Source: Propionivibrio hellwigii
Lineage (GTDB): Bacteria > Pseudomonadota > Gammaproteobacteria > Burkholderiales > Rhodocyclaceae
Length of the DNA: 64,000 bases
Assembly: GCF_041770905.1 (NCBI RefSeq)
Contig: NZ_JBEUWX010000002.1
Location: 372,001 to 436,000, forward strand
Direction of reading: 5' to 3'
Under the pieces are notes generated by a model that worked only from the letters and a program-made list of their open reading frames with translations, had not been told where the DNA came from and did no database searches. Shown here one piece after another: positions 33,761-43,067 of the stretch (positions are counted from its first letter, which is position 1; each line of letters opens with the position of its first letter). Made by a program: the position numbers and the translations under genes.

Positions 33761-35119
33761 ATGACGCAAATTCATTCCACCGAAATCCTCGAAACCATCC
33801 GCATGGTGTCCGAGCAAAACTTTGATGTGCGCACCATCACCATCGGTATCGACCTGCACGACTGCATCTCGCCCGACATCGATACGCTCAACCGCAACAT
33901 CTACAACAAAATCACCCGCATCGGCAAAGACCTGGTCGCGACTGCCACAGCGCTTTCCGCCAAATACGGCGTACCCATCGTCAACCAGCGCATTGCCGTC
34001 ACGCCGATCGCGCAAATCGCCGCTTCGACCGGGGCGGACAGCTATGTGAGCGTGGCAGAGACGCTGGACAAAGCCGCCAAAGCCATCGGCGTTTCCTTCA
34101 TCGGCGGCTTCTCCGCTCTGGTGCACAAAGGCCTTTCGCCTGCCGACCGCGTCCTGATCGCCAGCATCCCGGAAGCGATGCGCACGACCGACATCGTCTG
34201 CGCCTCCATCAACATTGGCAGCACCCGCGCCGGCATCAATATGGACGCGGTCAAGCTCGCAGCGGACACCATCAAGCACACTGCCGCCATCACCCCGGAA
34301 GGCTTCGGCTGCGCCAAAATTGTCGTCTTCTGCAACGCCGTCGAAGACAACCCCTTCATGGCGGGCGCCTTCCACGGCGCGGGCGAAGCGGACGCCGTCA
34401 TCAACGTCGGCGTCTCCGGACCAGGCGTGGTGCAGGCGGCGCTGCAACACTGCGACGGCAAGAACCTCACCGAAATCGCCGAAGTCGTCAAAAAAACCGC
34501 CTTCAAAATCACTCGCGTCGGCGAACTTATCGGCCAGGAAGCGGCGCGACGCCTCGGCATCCCCTTCGGCATCCTCGACCTCTCGCTCGCGCCCACCCCC
34601 GCCGTCGGCGACAGCGTTGCCCGCATTCTCGAAGCAATGGGCCTCAGCGTCTGCGGCACGCACGGCACCACCGCCGCCCTTGCCCTGCTGAACGACGCGG
34701 TGAAAAAAGGCGGGATGATGGCCTCATCCGCCGTTGGCGGCCTGAGCGGCGCCTTCATCCCCGTCTCCGAGGACGAAGGCATGATTGCCGCCGCTGCCAG
34801 CGGCGTCCTCACCCTGGACAAACTCGAAGCGATGACGGCAGTGTGCTCTGTCGGCCTCGACATGGTTGCCGTGCCGGGCGACACCCCGGCGGCGACCATT
34901 GCAGGCATCATTGCCGACGAAGCCGCCATCGGCATGATCAACAGCAAAACCACCGCCGTGCGCATCATCCCCGTACCGGGCAAAGGCGTGGGTGAACGCG
35001 TCGAATTCGGCGGCCTACTCGGCTACGCGCCGATTATGCCGGTCAAGACGGGCTCGTGTGCGGACTTCATCGCGCGCGGCGGCCGCATCCCCGCGCCGGT
35101 GCAGTCGATGAAAAACTAA
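33761..35119 (+). CDS. DUF711 / UPF0210 (PFL-like) protein
   Basis: 452 residues from the ATG at 33761; the 139-base gap after the ACT gene lacks a strong ribosome binding site. Family blocks: VRTITIGIDLHDCISPDID, IVNQRIAVTPIAQIA, FIGGFSALVHKGLSPAD, and FAAD-like glycine-rich loops near the C-terminus. The enzyme activity of DUF711 is not known to me; its fold is related to pyruvate formate-lyase-type proteins, without the usual radical glycine motif visible here. With the ACT protein it forms a conserved pair. 35120-35360 holds no gene. Confidence 0.9.
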   Translation: MTQIHSTEILETIRMVSEQNFDVRTITIGIDLHDCISPDIDTLNRNIYNKITRIGKDLVATATALSAKYGVPIVNQRIAVTPIAQIAASTGADSYVSVAETLDKAAKAIGVSFIGGFSALVHKGLSPADRVLIASIPEAMRTTDIVCASINIGSTRAGINMDAVKLAADTIKHTAAITPEGFGCAKIVVFCNAVEDNPFMAGAFHGAGEADAVINVGVSGPGVVQAALQHCDGKNLTEIAEVVKKTAFKITRVGELIGQEAARRLGIPFGILDLSLAPTPAVGDSVARILEAMGLSVCGTHGTTAALALLNDAVKKGGMMASSAVGGLSGAFIPVSEDEGMIAAAASGVLTLDKLEAMTAVCSVGLDMVAVPGDTPAATIAGIIADEAAIGMINSKTTAVRIIPVPGKGVGERVEFGGLLGYAPIMPVKTGSCADFIARGGRIPAPVQSMKN

Positions 35120-35360
35120 GCGGCAAAGCCGTTCGCTGGGGCCGCGGCATCTTCGCCAGCACGGATTACTCAGCCAGGCGGGATTGATCAACGCGCCGAG
35201 TCGTATAGCCAGCCGTACAATCGGGCGCTGATAGGGAAGGACTTGGCCGGAACCGGCACGCTGCGCGCAGATGAATCAAGGATTTATACTCTCCTTGAGA
35301 ACGGCCTGAATGCTGGATCTTCCGCGCCCAGAATCTTCCATGAAACGAGGAGAGAAAAGG

Positions 35361-35825
35361 ATGAAAACCGATACAAGAAACCGCTACGGCAGCATTTCGC
35401 GCAGCTTTCACTGGATCATGGCCGTGGGTTATCTTTTTATGTTCGGAACGGCCATCGCCTGGAATATCGATAAACAGTTCAGATCCTCGCTCATGGGAAT
35501 GCACAAAACGGTCGGTTTTGTGCTGGCCGCTTTGATCGTCCTGCGTGTTTTATGGGCTGTGACGCAAATGTCGCATCGTCCCAAGAATAATCTGGCGGCC
35601 AGAACCGGGCATCTGGCACTGTATGCCCTCATGATTGCCGTTCCGGCATTGGCTATTGCCCGCCAGATCGGCAGGGCGCAGGGGAACAAGTTCCTGGTCG
35701 AACTCGGGAACCAGTGGCACGGCGAACTGGGGTGGGTGTTGCTTGTGCTGGTTGCCGGCCATGTCGTGATGACGATCATTCACCAAGGCCGGGGAGCGCC
35801 GGTGCTTTCGCGTATGTGGGGATAG
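35361..35825 (+). CDS. cytochrome b561
   Basis: Di-haem b, four-helix membrane protein, likely carrying electrons between quinol and periplasmic acceptors. 154 residues starting at the ATG at 35361 after GAGGAGAG. Haem-ligand histidines are seen in SRSFHWIMAV, MGMHKTVGF, RTGHLALYAL and the last helix VAGHVVMTIIH. Monocistronic between DUF711 and the purine-binding protein. Confidence 0.9.
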   Translation: MKTDTRNRYGSISRSFHWIMAVGYLFMFGTAIAWNIDKQFRSSLMGMHKTVGFVLAALIVLRVLWAVTQMSHRPKNNLAARTGHLALYALMIAVPALAIARQIGRAQGNKFLVELGNQWHGELGWVLLVLVAGHVVMTIIHQGRGAPVLSRMWG

Positions 35826-35938
35826 GTTAGGAAAGAGGCTGAAACCAGGGTTGGGATAAAGCTGGGAATCAGCATCCGGCAAGCTTGACCGACGCGCTGG
35901 CGCCAGGGCGGCGCAACATCGTTCTGCTTTGCTGGTGT

Positions 35939-35978
35939 TTTGTCTGCGGGATTTCCATTTTGTCTGCGGGATTTCCAT
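35939..35978 (+). repeat. perfect 20-bp tandem duplication upstream of the BMP gene
   Basis: TTTGTCTGCGGGATTTCCAT occurs twice in direct succession, about 145 bases before the binding-protein gene. It could be a pair of regulator sites or a simple duplication. The rest of 35826-36121 shows no gene. Confidence 0.8.
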
Positions 35979-36121
35979 AGAGTAAAAATCGGCGGATGTC
36001 GTTTTGGTCATTGATATGCCGAAAACACACACCGGAAACCTTTCCCGGCTATGTACAAGATCCGGAAAGTTCCGGAAAATAGCCGACTTCATCAATCTCG
36101 ACGAGATCAAGGAGTCTTTTT

Positions 36122-37198
36122 ATGGCACTGGCACGTTTCAAAACCCTGGCTTCGGCGCTGCTCGCCGCTTCCTGCGTGGCTCTGGCGCACGCTGCCGAGC
36201 CGCTGAAGGCCGGCTTTGTTTACATCGGCCCGACAGGCGATCATGGCTGGACGTATTCACATGACGAAGGGCGCAAACAGCTCGAAGCGCATTCCGGCGG
36301 CAGGGTCAAGACGACTTTCGTTGAAAATGTGCCGGAAACCGCCGATTCCGAGCGTGTTTTCCGCGATCTGGCGCAAAAGGGCTACAAAGTCATTTTTGGC
36401 ACATCGTTCGGGTATATGAACCAGATGGTCAAAGTGGCCAAAGCCTTTCCGAACACCATCTTCATGCACGCCACCGGCTATAAAACGGCGCCTAACCTTG
36501 GCGTTTTTGACGTGCGCACGTATGAAGGTTCTTACATGCTCGGGGTCATCGCCGGCAAAATGACCAAGCACAACAAGCTCGGCATTGTTGCCTCGATTCC
36601 CATTCCTGAGGTAATCCGCAACATCAATGCGTTCACGATCGGCGCGCGCAGCGTTAATCCGAAGGTAACGACGCGCGTCATCTGGGTGAATTCCTGGTTC
36701 GACCCCGGCAAAGAGCGTGAAGCGGCGCTGGCGCTGATTGCCCAGGGCAGTGACGTGCTGATGCAGAACACCGACTCGCCGGCCGTCGTCCAGACAGCGC
36801 AGGAAAAAGGCATCCTCGGTTTTGGCTGGAACTCGGATATGACCAAATTCGGCGGCAAGGCGCAATTGGCCGCCTCCGTCCTCAACTGGGAGGTGATCTA
36901 CAAAAAAGTCATTGCCGACGTTGAGGCCGGCGCCTGGAAAACATCGAATATCTGGTGGGGCGTCAAAGAGGGCGCGGTCAATGTTGGTTATTTCGGCCCT
37001 CAATTGCCGGAAGATGTGAAAAAGCTGGTAGAAGCGCGGCGCGATGCACTTAAAACCGGCAGCCTGCATCCCTTTGCCGGCCCGCTCAAGGATCAGTCCG
37101 GCAAGGAAGTGCTGCCCGCTGGCAAAACCTATACGGACGCCGAGTTAAAGCAGATCAATTTTTACGTCGAGGGCATCGAAGGCAATCTGCCCAAGTAA
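36122..37198 (+). CDS. BMP-family ABC transporter substrate-binding protein (nucleoside/purine)
   Basis: Periplasmic ligand-binding protein related to Med/PnrA and BmpA. 358 residues with a signal peptide cut after AHA (LASALLAASCVALAHA). The mature part starts KAGFVYIGPTGDHGWTYSHD, the typical BMP opening. VIFGTSFGYMNQM and GILGFGWNSDMTKFGG follow. A strong AAGGAG site lies upstream. The two permeases and the ATPase of the system are at 41067-44634 on the other strand. A large hairpin follows its stop codon. Confidence 0.92.
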   Translation: MALARFKTLASALLAASCVALAHAAEPLKAGFVYIGPTGDHGWTYSHDEGRKQLEAHSGGRVKTTFVENVPETADSERVFRDLAQKGYKVIFGTSFGYMNQMVKVAKAFPNTIFMHATGYKTAPNLGVFDVRTYEGSYMLGVIAGKMTKHNKLGIVASIPIPEVIRNINAFTIGARSVNPKVTTRVIWVNSWFDPGKEREAALALIAQGSDVLMQNTDSPAVVQTAQEKGILGFGWNSDMTKFGGKAQLAASVLNWEVIYKKVIADVEAGAWKTSNIWWGVKEGAVNVGYFGPQLPEDVKKLVEARRDALKTGSLHPFAGPLKDQSGKEVLPAGKTYTDAELKQINFYVEGIEGNLPK

Positions 37199-37251
37199 GG
37201 CCGGATGACCATCGCGCGCGGAGAACGTTTTTCGGCTCCGCGCAGCCGGCC
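37199..37251 (+). other. intercistronic hairpin after the binding-protein gene
   Basis: Nested stems: GGCCGG (37199-37204) with CCGGCC (37246-37251), and GCGCGGAG (37216-37223) with CTCCGCGC (37236-37243). No T run follows, so it is more likely a 3'-end stabiliser that raises binding-protein output relative to gpt than a terminator; that role is inference. Confidence 0.55.
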
Positions 37252-37346
37252 TACCGCACGCCATGGGCCTTGCCATATGCCCGTTCATCAGTTCATGTGC
37301 GGCCGCTGCTGATTTTTCATTCAAGTTCTGACTCAAGGATCCATGC

Positions 37347-37874
37347 ATGGAAAATGCATTCATCAGCCCCTATCGGGACGATATCGTCATTTCATGGCCG
37401 GAGCTGCACCGTGATACGCGCTTGCTGTGCCGCGCCTTGATGGATCGGGGGCCGTTCAAAGGCATCATTGCCATTGCGCGCGGCGGCCTGATTCCGGCGG
37501 CGCTGGTTGCGCGCGAACTGGAAATCCGCCTGCTCGATACGATCTGTGCTTCCAGCTACGAGGCCGCGTCCGACGACGGACAGGGCGCGCAGATCATGCG
37601 CACCGAGGTCAAGATTCTCAAGGGGGTCGAGCACGACGGCGAAGGCTATCTGCTGATCGACGATCTGGTCGATACGGGGGCGACGGCGCGCATGATTCGC
37701 AAGCTGTTACCCAAGGCCTTCTTCGCCACGCTTTATGCCAAGCCGATGGGGCGGGAAGTCGTCGATCTCTGCGTCAAGGAGTTCCGCCAGGATAAATGGG
37801 TGTACTTCCCTTGGGATATCGACTACACCTTTGTGCCGCCGCTAAAGAAAAATTGCCAAGTAGATGCCGGATGA
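37347..37874 (+). CDS. gpt: xanthine/guanine phosphoribosyltransferase, Gpt type
   Basis: Salvages xanthine and guanine to XMP and GMP with PRPP. 175 residues. The PRPP loop is LLIDDLVDTGATARMI. The N-terminal PPi loop is IAIARGGLIPAALVAREL, and the base-binding C-terminus is KWVYFPWDIDYTFVPP. The sequence follows the E. coli Gpt pattern rather than Bacillus Xpt. It lies directly after the purine-binding protein, consistent with use of imported bases. Confidence 0.9.
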   Translation: MENAFISPYRDDIVISWPELHRDTRLLCRALMDRGPFKGIIAIARGGLIPAALVARELEIRLLDTICASSYEAASDDGQGAQIMRTEVKILKGVEHDGEGYLLIDDLVDTGATARMIRKLLPKAFFATLYAKPMGREVVDLCVKEFRQDKWVYFPWDIDYTFVPPLKKNCQVDAG

Positions 37875-38023
37875 GCGGAATTTCGTATGGTTTTTACGAG
37901 CGGAGATCACCAAAAAAGTAAAGCCCGTGAAATATGGGGCTGACACGATGTTTGATGCCCTCTGCTTGTCGCGGCGTGGGTTGGCCTCAGAGAATCTGAG
38001 GGCATAAAAAAGGAAATATAAAA

Positions 38024-38347
38024 ATGACACAGCCAATGACCCAAACAACGGTTTTTGAAGTCTGCCTGCTTTCCATCAAACCGGGCATGGAAGCGGAATT
38101 TGAAGCGGGCGTGCGCCAGGCTGCGCCATTGTTCCGGCGCGCCAAAGGGTGCCTGAGTATGGAATTGCGGCGCTTTGTCGAAAACCCCTGCATGTATCAC
38201 CTGCTCGTCCAGTGGAACTCGCTGGAAGCCCATACCGTCGACTTCCGGGCGTCAGAGGATTTCCAGAAATGGCGGAGCTGCGTTAGCCACTGCTTCGCCG
38301 CGCCGCCGGAAGTCATTCACACGGTCGAAACCCTGCAAGGCTTTTGA
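38024..38347 (+). CDS. antibiotic biosynthesis monooxygenase (ABM) fold protein
   Basis: 107 residues, one ferredoxin-like ABM domain: VCLLSIKPGMEAEFEAGVRQ at the N-terminus and YHLLVQWNSLEAHTVDFRAS in the middle. Family members are small dimeric oxidoreductases or haem-degrading proteins, and the substrate here cannot be named. AAAGGAAAT precedes the ATG; a 7-bp hairpin (CCTCAGA/TCTGAGG, 37985-38001) lies just upstream. The downstream gap 38348-38784 has no supported gene. Confidence 0.75.
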   Translation: MTQPMTQTTVFEVCLLSIKPGMEAEFEAGVRQAAPLFRRAKGCLSMELRRFVENPCMYHLLVQWNSLEAHTVDFRASEDFQKWRSCVSHCFAAPPEVIHTVETLQGF

Positions 38348-38784
38348 GCCGAACCCCCGCAATCTTTGAATCTTTGGCAAAACGCATTGAAATTCAGCGC
38401 TGCGCACCGGCATTCGTGAGGCTTTGAAGCAAACGGTCGAATAGACCTCGTATCCTTATATCGGCTTCGCCCAGGATGGGCGTCCCGTTTGAACCGCTGG
38501 TCGACGATGGGCGCAAGAGTCTCTTCGGCGGCATCAGGCTGAGATAAGGGCGCCGGCTGTTTTTAGGGGTAATGGCCAAATTTCATGCTTTTCCTCAGAC
38601 GCTTGGCGCTAAAGGACAAAATTCATGCTCAAGGTCTCATTCTTGAGCGAAATAATTCTTTATAGACCGTCCCTTATTCTCCTTTTTCAGCCCGTAATGT
38701 CACTGCAAAAGACTTTTCATGCCGCCAAATCCCCCTTCCGGACCCCGTGTCTTTTGGGTGTTTCAGCCCGGTCGGTTGCTTCTG

Positions 38785-39343
38785 CAGTCCTTGTCGATAG
38801 GGCATTTGCGGGCAGGTAGGCCGGAAGCCCCCGTAAACATTGGGCTTGCGGATAGGTAGGCCGGAAACCCGCGTAAACACTGGGCTGGCGGGCAGCCCTT
38901 CCGGAAACGCCCATTTTACGCGGGGTTCAGGGCAGGTGTTGTGGCGGATATTGTGGAGGGTGAGTCTGCGGCAGTTGACGGTGATTCAACTGGCGATGCT
39001 TCTTTCCTGCGCAGCCGGTATTGCAACGCAAGGCACTGTCGCAGCGCCGACAGCCGAAGTGATGCTTCGCTCCTGTGCGTCCGGTGGTGTGTCAGTGGTG
39101 CGCGGGCGGCTACGGAACGTTCAAGACAGCAAACCAAGATTGCTGCCTGCCTGTCCTGGATGTGACGCTCGGTTATCTAAATCGATTGGCCGCAAGCCCA
39201 CGTCAATCGGGCATTTGCGGGCAGGTAGGCCGGACGTCCCCGTAAACATTGGGCTTGCGGATAGGCAGGCCGGAAACCCGCGTAAACACTGGGCTGGCGG
39301 GCAGCCCTTCCGGAGATGCCCGTTTTACGCGGGCTGCGGGGCA
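38785..39343 (-). repeat. composite repeat element, copy 2 (inverted relative to copy 1)
   Basis: Repeat 38785-38934, segment 38935-39189, repeat 39190-39343. Read on the minus strand, the right repeat matches 278-440 (both begin in GC-rich CCCGC(G/A)TAAAAC and end in the CCGCAAGCCC(A/G)CGTCAAT complement). The left repeat matches 736-889. The inner segment also starts (TCACATCCAG(G/A)ACA) and ends (GTTGAATC, later CCGCCACA) like that of copy 1. A 179-codon frame crossing it is a by-product of the repeats. Bases 39344-39680 show nothing else. Confidence 0.75.
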
Positions 39344-39680
39344 AGCATTATTGCGTGTCTTCGGTCACGGCGGCTGTGATTCGGTGATGCTTCAACCTGG
39401 CGCGGCAATACGCTCCGGTTATTTTTGTAAGGGGTCTTGGTGGCTGCTTGGGCGAGATGGCGGCGGATGGATGGTTTTTGAACTGCATCCATACTGGGCT
39501 GCAAGTTGCGCGGCGGTCTATTTACCATCGCTGACATCGATGACGAAGCGCCGTTCTGCTTGATCTGTTTTGCGCTGCAAAAAGGGCAACTTTTTGTTCA
39601 AAGCCTTGGATCCCCATTAAAGACTTGCAGCATAAGGCTTCAAGCTCTTTTTATCACCCTAAATGTCCTTACGCCTGTTT

Positions 39681-41057
39681 TTACGACTTCGTTGAACGGA
39701 TGAGCTGCCTGGCCAGCCGGTTGTGGTCGGCAATCAATGACGGTAGTTCGAGCGGCAGCAGTTGCCCCTCGGCCACGACGGGCTTGCCGTTGATGATGGC
39801 GTAACGAACCTGTTGCGGCGCGCAGAAAACCAGCGCGGCCACGGGGTCATGCACGGCCGCTCCGGCCAGCGCCAGCGTATCGAGAGGAAAAGCGACAAGA
39901 TCAGCGCTCATGCCGGGGACCAGCGCGCCGATATCGTCGCGCCCCAGCACTCGGGCGCCGCCCAATGTGGCGAGTTCCAGCGCATGCCGCGCGCTCATCG
40001 CCGCCGGCTCCGCATGGGGCTGGCAGCCGACGCGGGCGAGGAGCATGGCTTGGCGTGCTTCGCCGAGCAGGTGCGCGGCATCGTTCGAGGCACTGCCGTC
40101 GACGCCGAGGCCGACGGGAACGCCTGCCCGGCGCATGGCGGGAATCGGTGCGATACCGGAGGCTAGACGCATATTTGAACACGGACAGTGCGCAACGCCA
40201 GTTCCCGTGCGTGCAAAAAGGTCGATGCCTGCCTCGTCGAGTTTGACGCAATGCGCATGCCAGACGTCCGCGCCCGTCCAGCCGAGCGATTCGGCATACG
40301 CTGCCGGCGTCATGCCGAATTTTTCGCGGCTGTAGGCAACATCGTTGTCGTTCTCGGCCAGATGCGTGTGCAGCGAAACACCGTACGCGCGCGCCAGGCG
40401 CGCGGCTTCCCGCATCAGGCTGCGGCTGACCGAAAAAGGCGAGCAGGGCGCAACGACGATGCGCAGCATGGCGTGCCGCGCCGAGTCGTGCCAGGTTTCG
40501 ATCAGCCGCTGCGTATCTTTGAGAATGGTGTCTTCATCTTCGACCAGCCGGTCGGGCGGCAGGCCTCCCTCGCTTTCTCCGACGCTCATGCTGCCGCGCG
40601 CGGCATGAAAACGCATACCGATCTGCGCTGCGGCCTCAATCGAATCGTCGAGCCGCGCGCCGTTCGGATAAAGGTAGAGATGGTCGCTGCTCGTCGTACA
40701 TCCGGAAAGGATCAGTTCGGCCATCGCCGTTAGCGTCGAGACGCGGATCATTTCCGGCGTCAGCCCCGCCCAGACCGGATACAGGCGGCGCAGCCAGGCA
40801 AACAGCTCGGCGTCCTGTGCGCCGGGCAATGCCCGCGTCAGGCTTTGGTACATGTGGTGGTGCGTGTTGATGAGACCGGGCAGGGCAAGGCAACCGGCCA
40901 GCGAAAGCGTTTCATCGGCCTGCGTCGGCAGGCTGGCGGATGGGCCGACCGCTTCAATGACGCCATCACGCACAAAAACGCCGCCCCCCGGAATTTCGCG
41001 CCGGTCGGCATCCATCGTCACCAGCAGATCGGCATCCTTGAGCAGCAGCGTCGTCAT
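39681..41057 (-). CDS. 8-oxoguanine / guanine deaminase-type amidohydrolase
   Basis: 458 residues of the amidohydrolase superfamily. The HxH metal site is in GLINTHHHMYQSLTR. Further ligands are in SLHTHLAENDND, WHAHCVKLD, and VGLGVDGSASNDA (the catalytic aspartate). The CPCSNMRLASGIAPI segment is the substrate part seen in 8-oxoguanine deaminases and related purine deaminases. It is transcribed after the ABC permeases and lies near gpt, so it probably turns imported guanine or 8-oxoguanine into xanthine or urate. Exact substrate is inferred. Confidence 0.85.
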   Translation of the reverse strand: MTTLLLKDADLLVTMDADRREIPGGGVFVRDGVIEAVGPSASLPTQADETLSLAGCLALPGLINTHHHMYQSLTRALPGAQDAELFAWLRRLYPVWAGLTPEMIRVSTLTAMAELILSGCTTSSDHLYLYPNGARLDDSIEAAAQIGMRFHAARGSMSVGESEGGLPPDRLVEDEDTILKDTQRLIETWHDSARHAMLRIVVAPCSPFSVSRSLMREAARLARAYGVSLHTHLAENDNDVAYSREKFGMTPAAYAESLGWTGADVWHAHCVKLDEAGIDLFARTGTGVAHCPCSNMRLASGIAPIPAMRRAGVPVGLGVDGSASNDAAHLLGEARQAMLLARVGCQPHAEPAAMSARHALELATLGGARVLGRDDIGALVPGMSADLVAFPLDTLALAGAAVHDPVAALVFCAPQQVRYAIINGKPVVAEGQLLPLELPSLIADHNRLARQLIRSTKS

Positions 41058-41066
41058 TAAGGCGGT

Positions 41067-41987
41067 TCAGGGCAGAAAAGAGCGGCCCAACGAGGCGGGC
41101 AGGTTGTTCTGGAGCACGCGGCGGTCGCGCGAAATGACGACGAGTACGATGATGGTGGCGAGATAGGGCAAGGCGGCGAGCAGTTGCACGGGAATCGTAA
41201 TGCCCAGCCCTTGCGCGTGAAATTGCAGGATAGTGACGGCGCCGAACAGATACGCGCCGAGCATCAGCCGTTCTGCCTTCCAGGAGGCGAAAACGACGAG
41301 CGCGACGGCGATCCAGCCGCGGCCGGCGCTCATGTTCTGCACCCACAGCGGCGTATAGACGGTCGACAGATAAGCGCCGGCAATGCCGGCCAGCGCCCCC
41401 CCGAAAAGCGTCGCGCCGAAGCGGATGCCAATGACCGGATAGCCGATGGCGTGCGCCGCTTCCGGTGATTCGCCAACGGCCTTGAGCAACAGGCCGAGAC
41501 GGGTTTTCGCCAGCCCCCAGGCAATAACGGCGAACGTGAGGATCGACAGGTAGACAACGGCATCCTGCTTAAACAGTATCGGGCCGAGCAGGGGGATGTC
41601 GGAAAGCAGCGGAATGGCGAAGGGCTTTAGCCCAGGCAGGCTATAGCTGATGTAATGCTGACCGATGAAGGCCGACAGCCCGATGCCGAAAATCGTCAGC
41701 GCCAGCCCGCAGGCCGCCTGGTTGGCGGCCAGCAGCAGCGCGAAAAAAGCGAAGATCAGCGCCATGCCGGCGCCGGCCAGCGCCCCGGCCGGCAGGCCAA
41801 TGGCCGCGCCCTGTCCGCTTTCTACGGCAGCAGCGAACCCGGCAATGGCGCCGGCGAGCATCATGCCTTCGACACCGAGATTGATGACGCCGGTGCGTTC
41901 GGCGACGAGTTCGCCCAGACCGGCGAAAATCAGCGGTACGGCAGCGGCCAGCGTACCAGCCAGAATGGGGACGATATGTTCGATCAT
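41067..41987 (-). CDS. nucleoside-type ABC transporter permease (second)
   Basis: 306 residues with about eight membrane segments; BMP-type (YufQ/NupQ-like) permease. Signature regions: LVAERTGVINLGVEGMMLAGA near the N-terminus and SPEAAHAIGYPVIGIRFGAT, the cytoplasmic coupling loop. It is 10 bases from the deaminase start and 18 from the other permease, so all are one operon. Confidence 0.9.
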   Translation of the reverse strand: MIEHIVPILAGTLAAAVPLIFAGLGELVAERTGVINLGVEGMMLAGAIAGFAAAVESGQGAAIGLPAGALAGAGMALIFAFFALLLAANQAACGLALTIFGIGLSAFIGQHYISYSLPGLKPFAIPLLSDIPLLGPILFKQDAVVYLSILTFAVIAWGLAKTRLGLLLKAVGESPEAAHAIGYPVIGIRFGATLFGGALAGIAGAYLSTVYTPLWVQNMSAGRGWIAVALVVFASWKAERLMLGAYLFGAVTILQFHAQGLGITIPVQLLAALPYLATIIVLVVISRDRRVLQNNLPASLGRSFLP

Positions 41988-42005
41988 GGCGTTATGCAGT
42001 CGTGT

Positions 42006-43067
42006 TCATGCGGCGAGCGGCCGGCGCAGACGGTTATCGACGAAGGCGTCGGCGCCAAGCAGAAAGAAAAGCAGCATGCCCTGGAAGATCCCCGTAATTG
42101 CCGCCGGCAGTTGCAGGGCGACCTGTGCGGCCTCGCCGCCGAGATAGAGCAGCGCCATCAAAAACCCTGCGGCGATGATGCCGAGCGCGTGCAGACGCCC
42201 CAGATAGGCGACGATGATGGCGGCAAAGCCGTAACCGGGGGAAATGTTGAGATTGAGCTGGCCGACTGGGCCGGCGATTTCACCGACGCCAGCGATGCCG
42301 GCGACCATGCCCGAAAGCACCAGCGTAAACCAGGCAGTGCGGTTGGCAGAAAAACCGGCGTAACGCGAAGCGGCGGGCGCGTAGCCGCCAACCTCGATCT
42401 GGAAGTGCAAAAAACTGCGCGCGTTGAAAGCCCAGAAAGCGAGGATGGCAAAAAGGGTGATGAAAACCGAAGTGTTAACGCGCAAACCTTCAAACAGGGG
42501 CGAGAACAGCGCCGGATCGCTGAACATGATCGACTGCGGGAAGTTCATGCCTTCCGGGTCGCGCCACGGGCCATTGACCATATAGGCGAGCAGGTAGTTG
42601 GCGATATAGGCAAGCATCAGCGTCGTCAGCGTTTCCTGCGCGTTAAAGCGCGTTTTGAGCAGGGCGGGAATCGCGCCCCAGAATGCGCCGCCCAGTGCGC
42701 CGGCCAGCACCATGGCCGGAAGAATCCAGGCGGAATCGCTGCCTTCGCAGGCAATGGCGACGCCGCCGCCGGCGAGCGCGCCGACGATCAGTTGGCCTTC
42801 GGCGCCGATGTTGTAGATGCGCGCCTTGAAGCCGAGCGCCAGCCCTTGCGCAATCAGGATTAGCGGGCAGGCCTTGATCAGCAGTTCGCTCCAGCCGTAG
42901 CTGCTGGTCAGCGGTTGAATAAAAAAGATATGGAAGGATTCGAGCGGCGGTTTGCCGAGTGCCCAAAAAAGCAGCGAACCGGTCACCAGTGTGGCGATGA
43001 CGGCGATGAGCGGCGACAGCCAGCGCATCAGCCGGGAAGGGTAAGGGCGAGGTTCAAGCAGGTGCAT
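42006..43067 (-). CDS. nucleoside-type ABC transporter permease (first)
   Basis: 353 residues from the ATG at 43067; another ATG at 43079 and longer frames inside the ATPase gene are possible. YufP/NupP-like permease with about ten membrane helices. KARIYNIGAEGQLIVGALAGG is the conserved block, and APAASRYAGFSANRTAW is the coupling loop. It overlaps the ATPase end by 14 bases. Confidence 0.88.
   Translation of the reverse strand: MHLLEPRPYPSRLMRWLSPLIAVIATLVTGSLLFWALGKPPLESFHIFFIQPLTSSYGWSELLIKACPLILIAQGLALGFKARIYNIGAEGQLIVGALAGGGVAIACEGSDSAWILPAMVLAGALGGAFWGAIPALLKTRFNAQETLTTLMLAYIANYLLAYMVNGPWRDPEGMNFPQSIMFSDPALFSPLFEGLRVNTSVFITLFAILAFWAFNARSFLHFQIEVGGYAPAASRYAGFSANRTAWFTLVLSGMVAGIAGVGEIAGPVGQLNLNISPGYGFAAIIVAYLGRLHALGIIAAGFLMALLYLGGEAAQVALQLPAAITGIFQGMLLFFLLGADAFVDNRLRRPLAA

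Noticed and set aside
37985..38001. Terminator after gpt
   Set aside because: The 7-bp hairpin is followed by an A run, not a T run, on the plus strand, and the T run would precede it on the minus strand.
38840..39379. 179-codon frame across the repeat region
   Set aside because: It runs through both copies of the dispersed repeat and the inner segment; the peptide repeats only because the DNA does.
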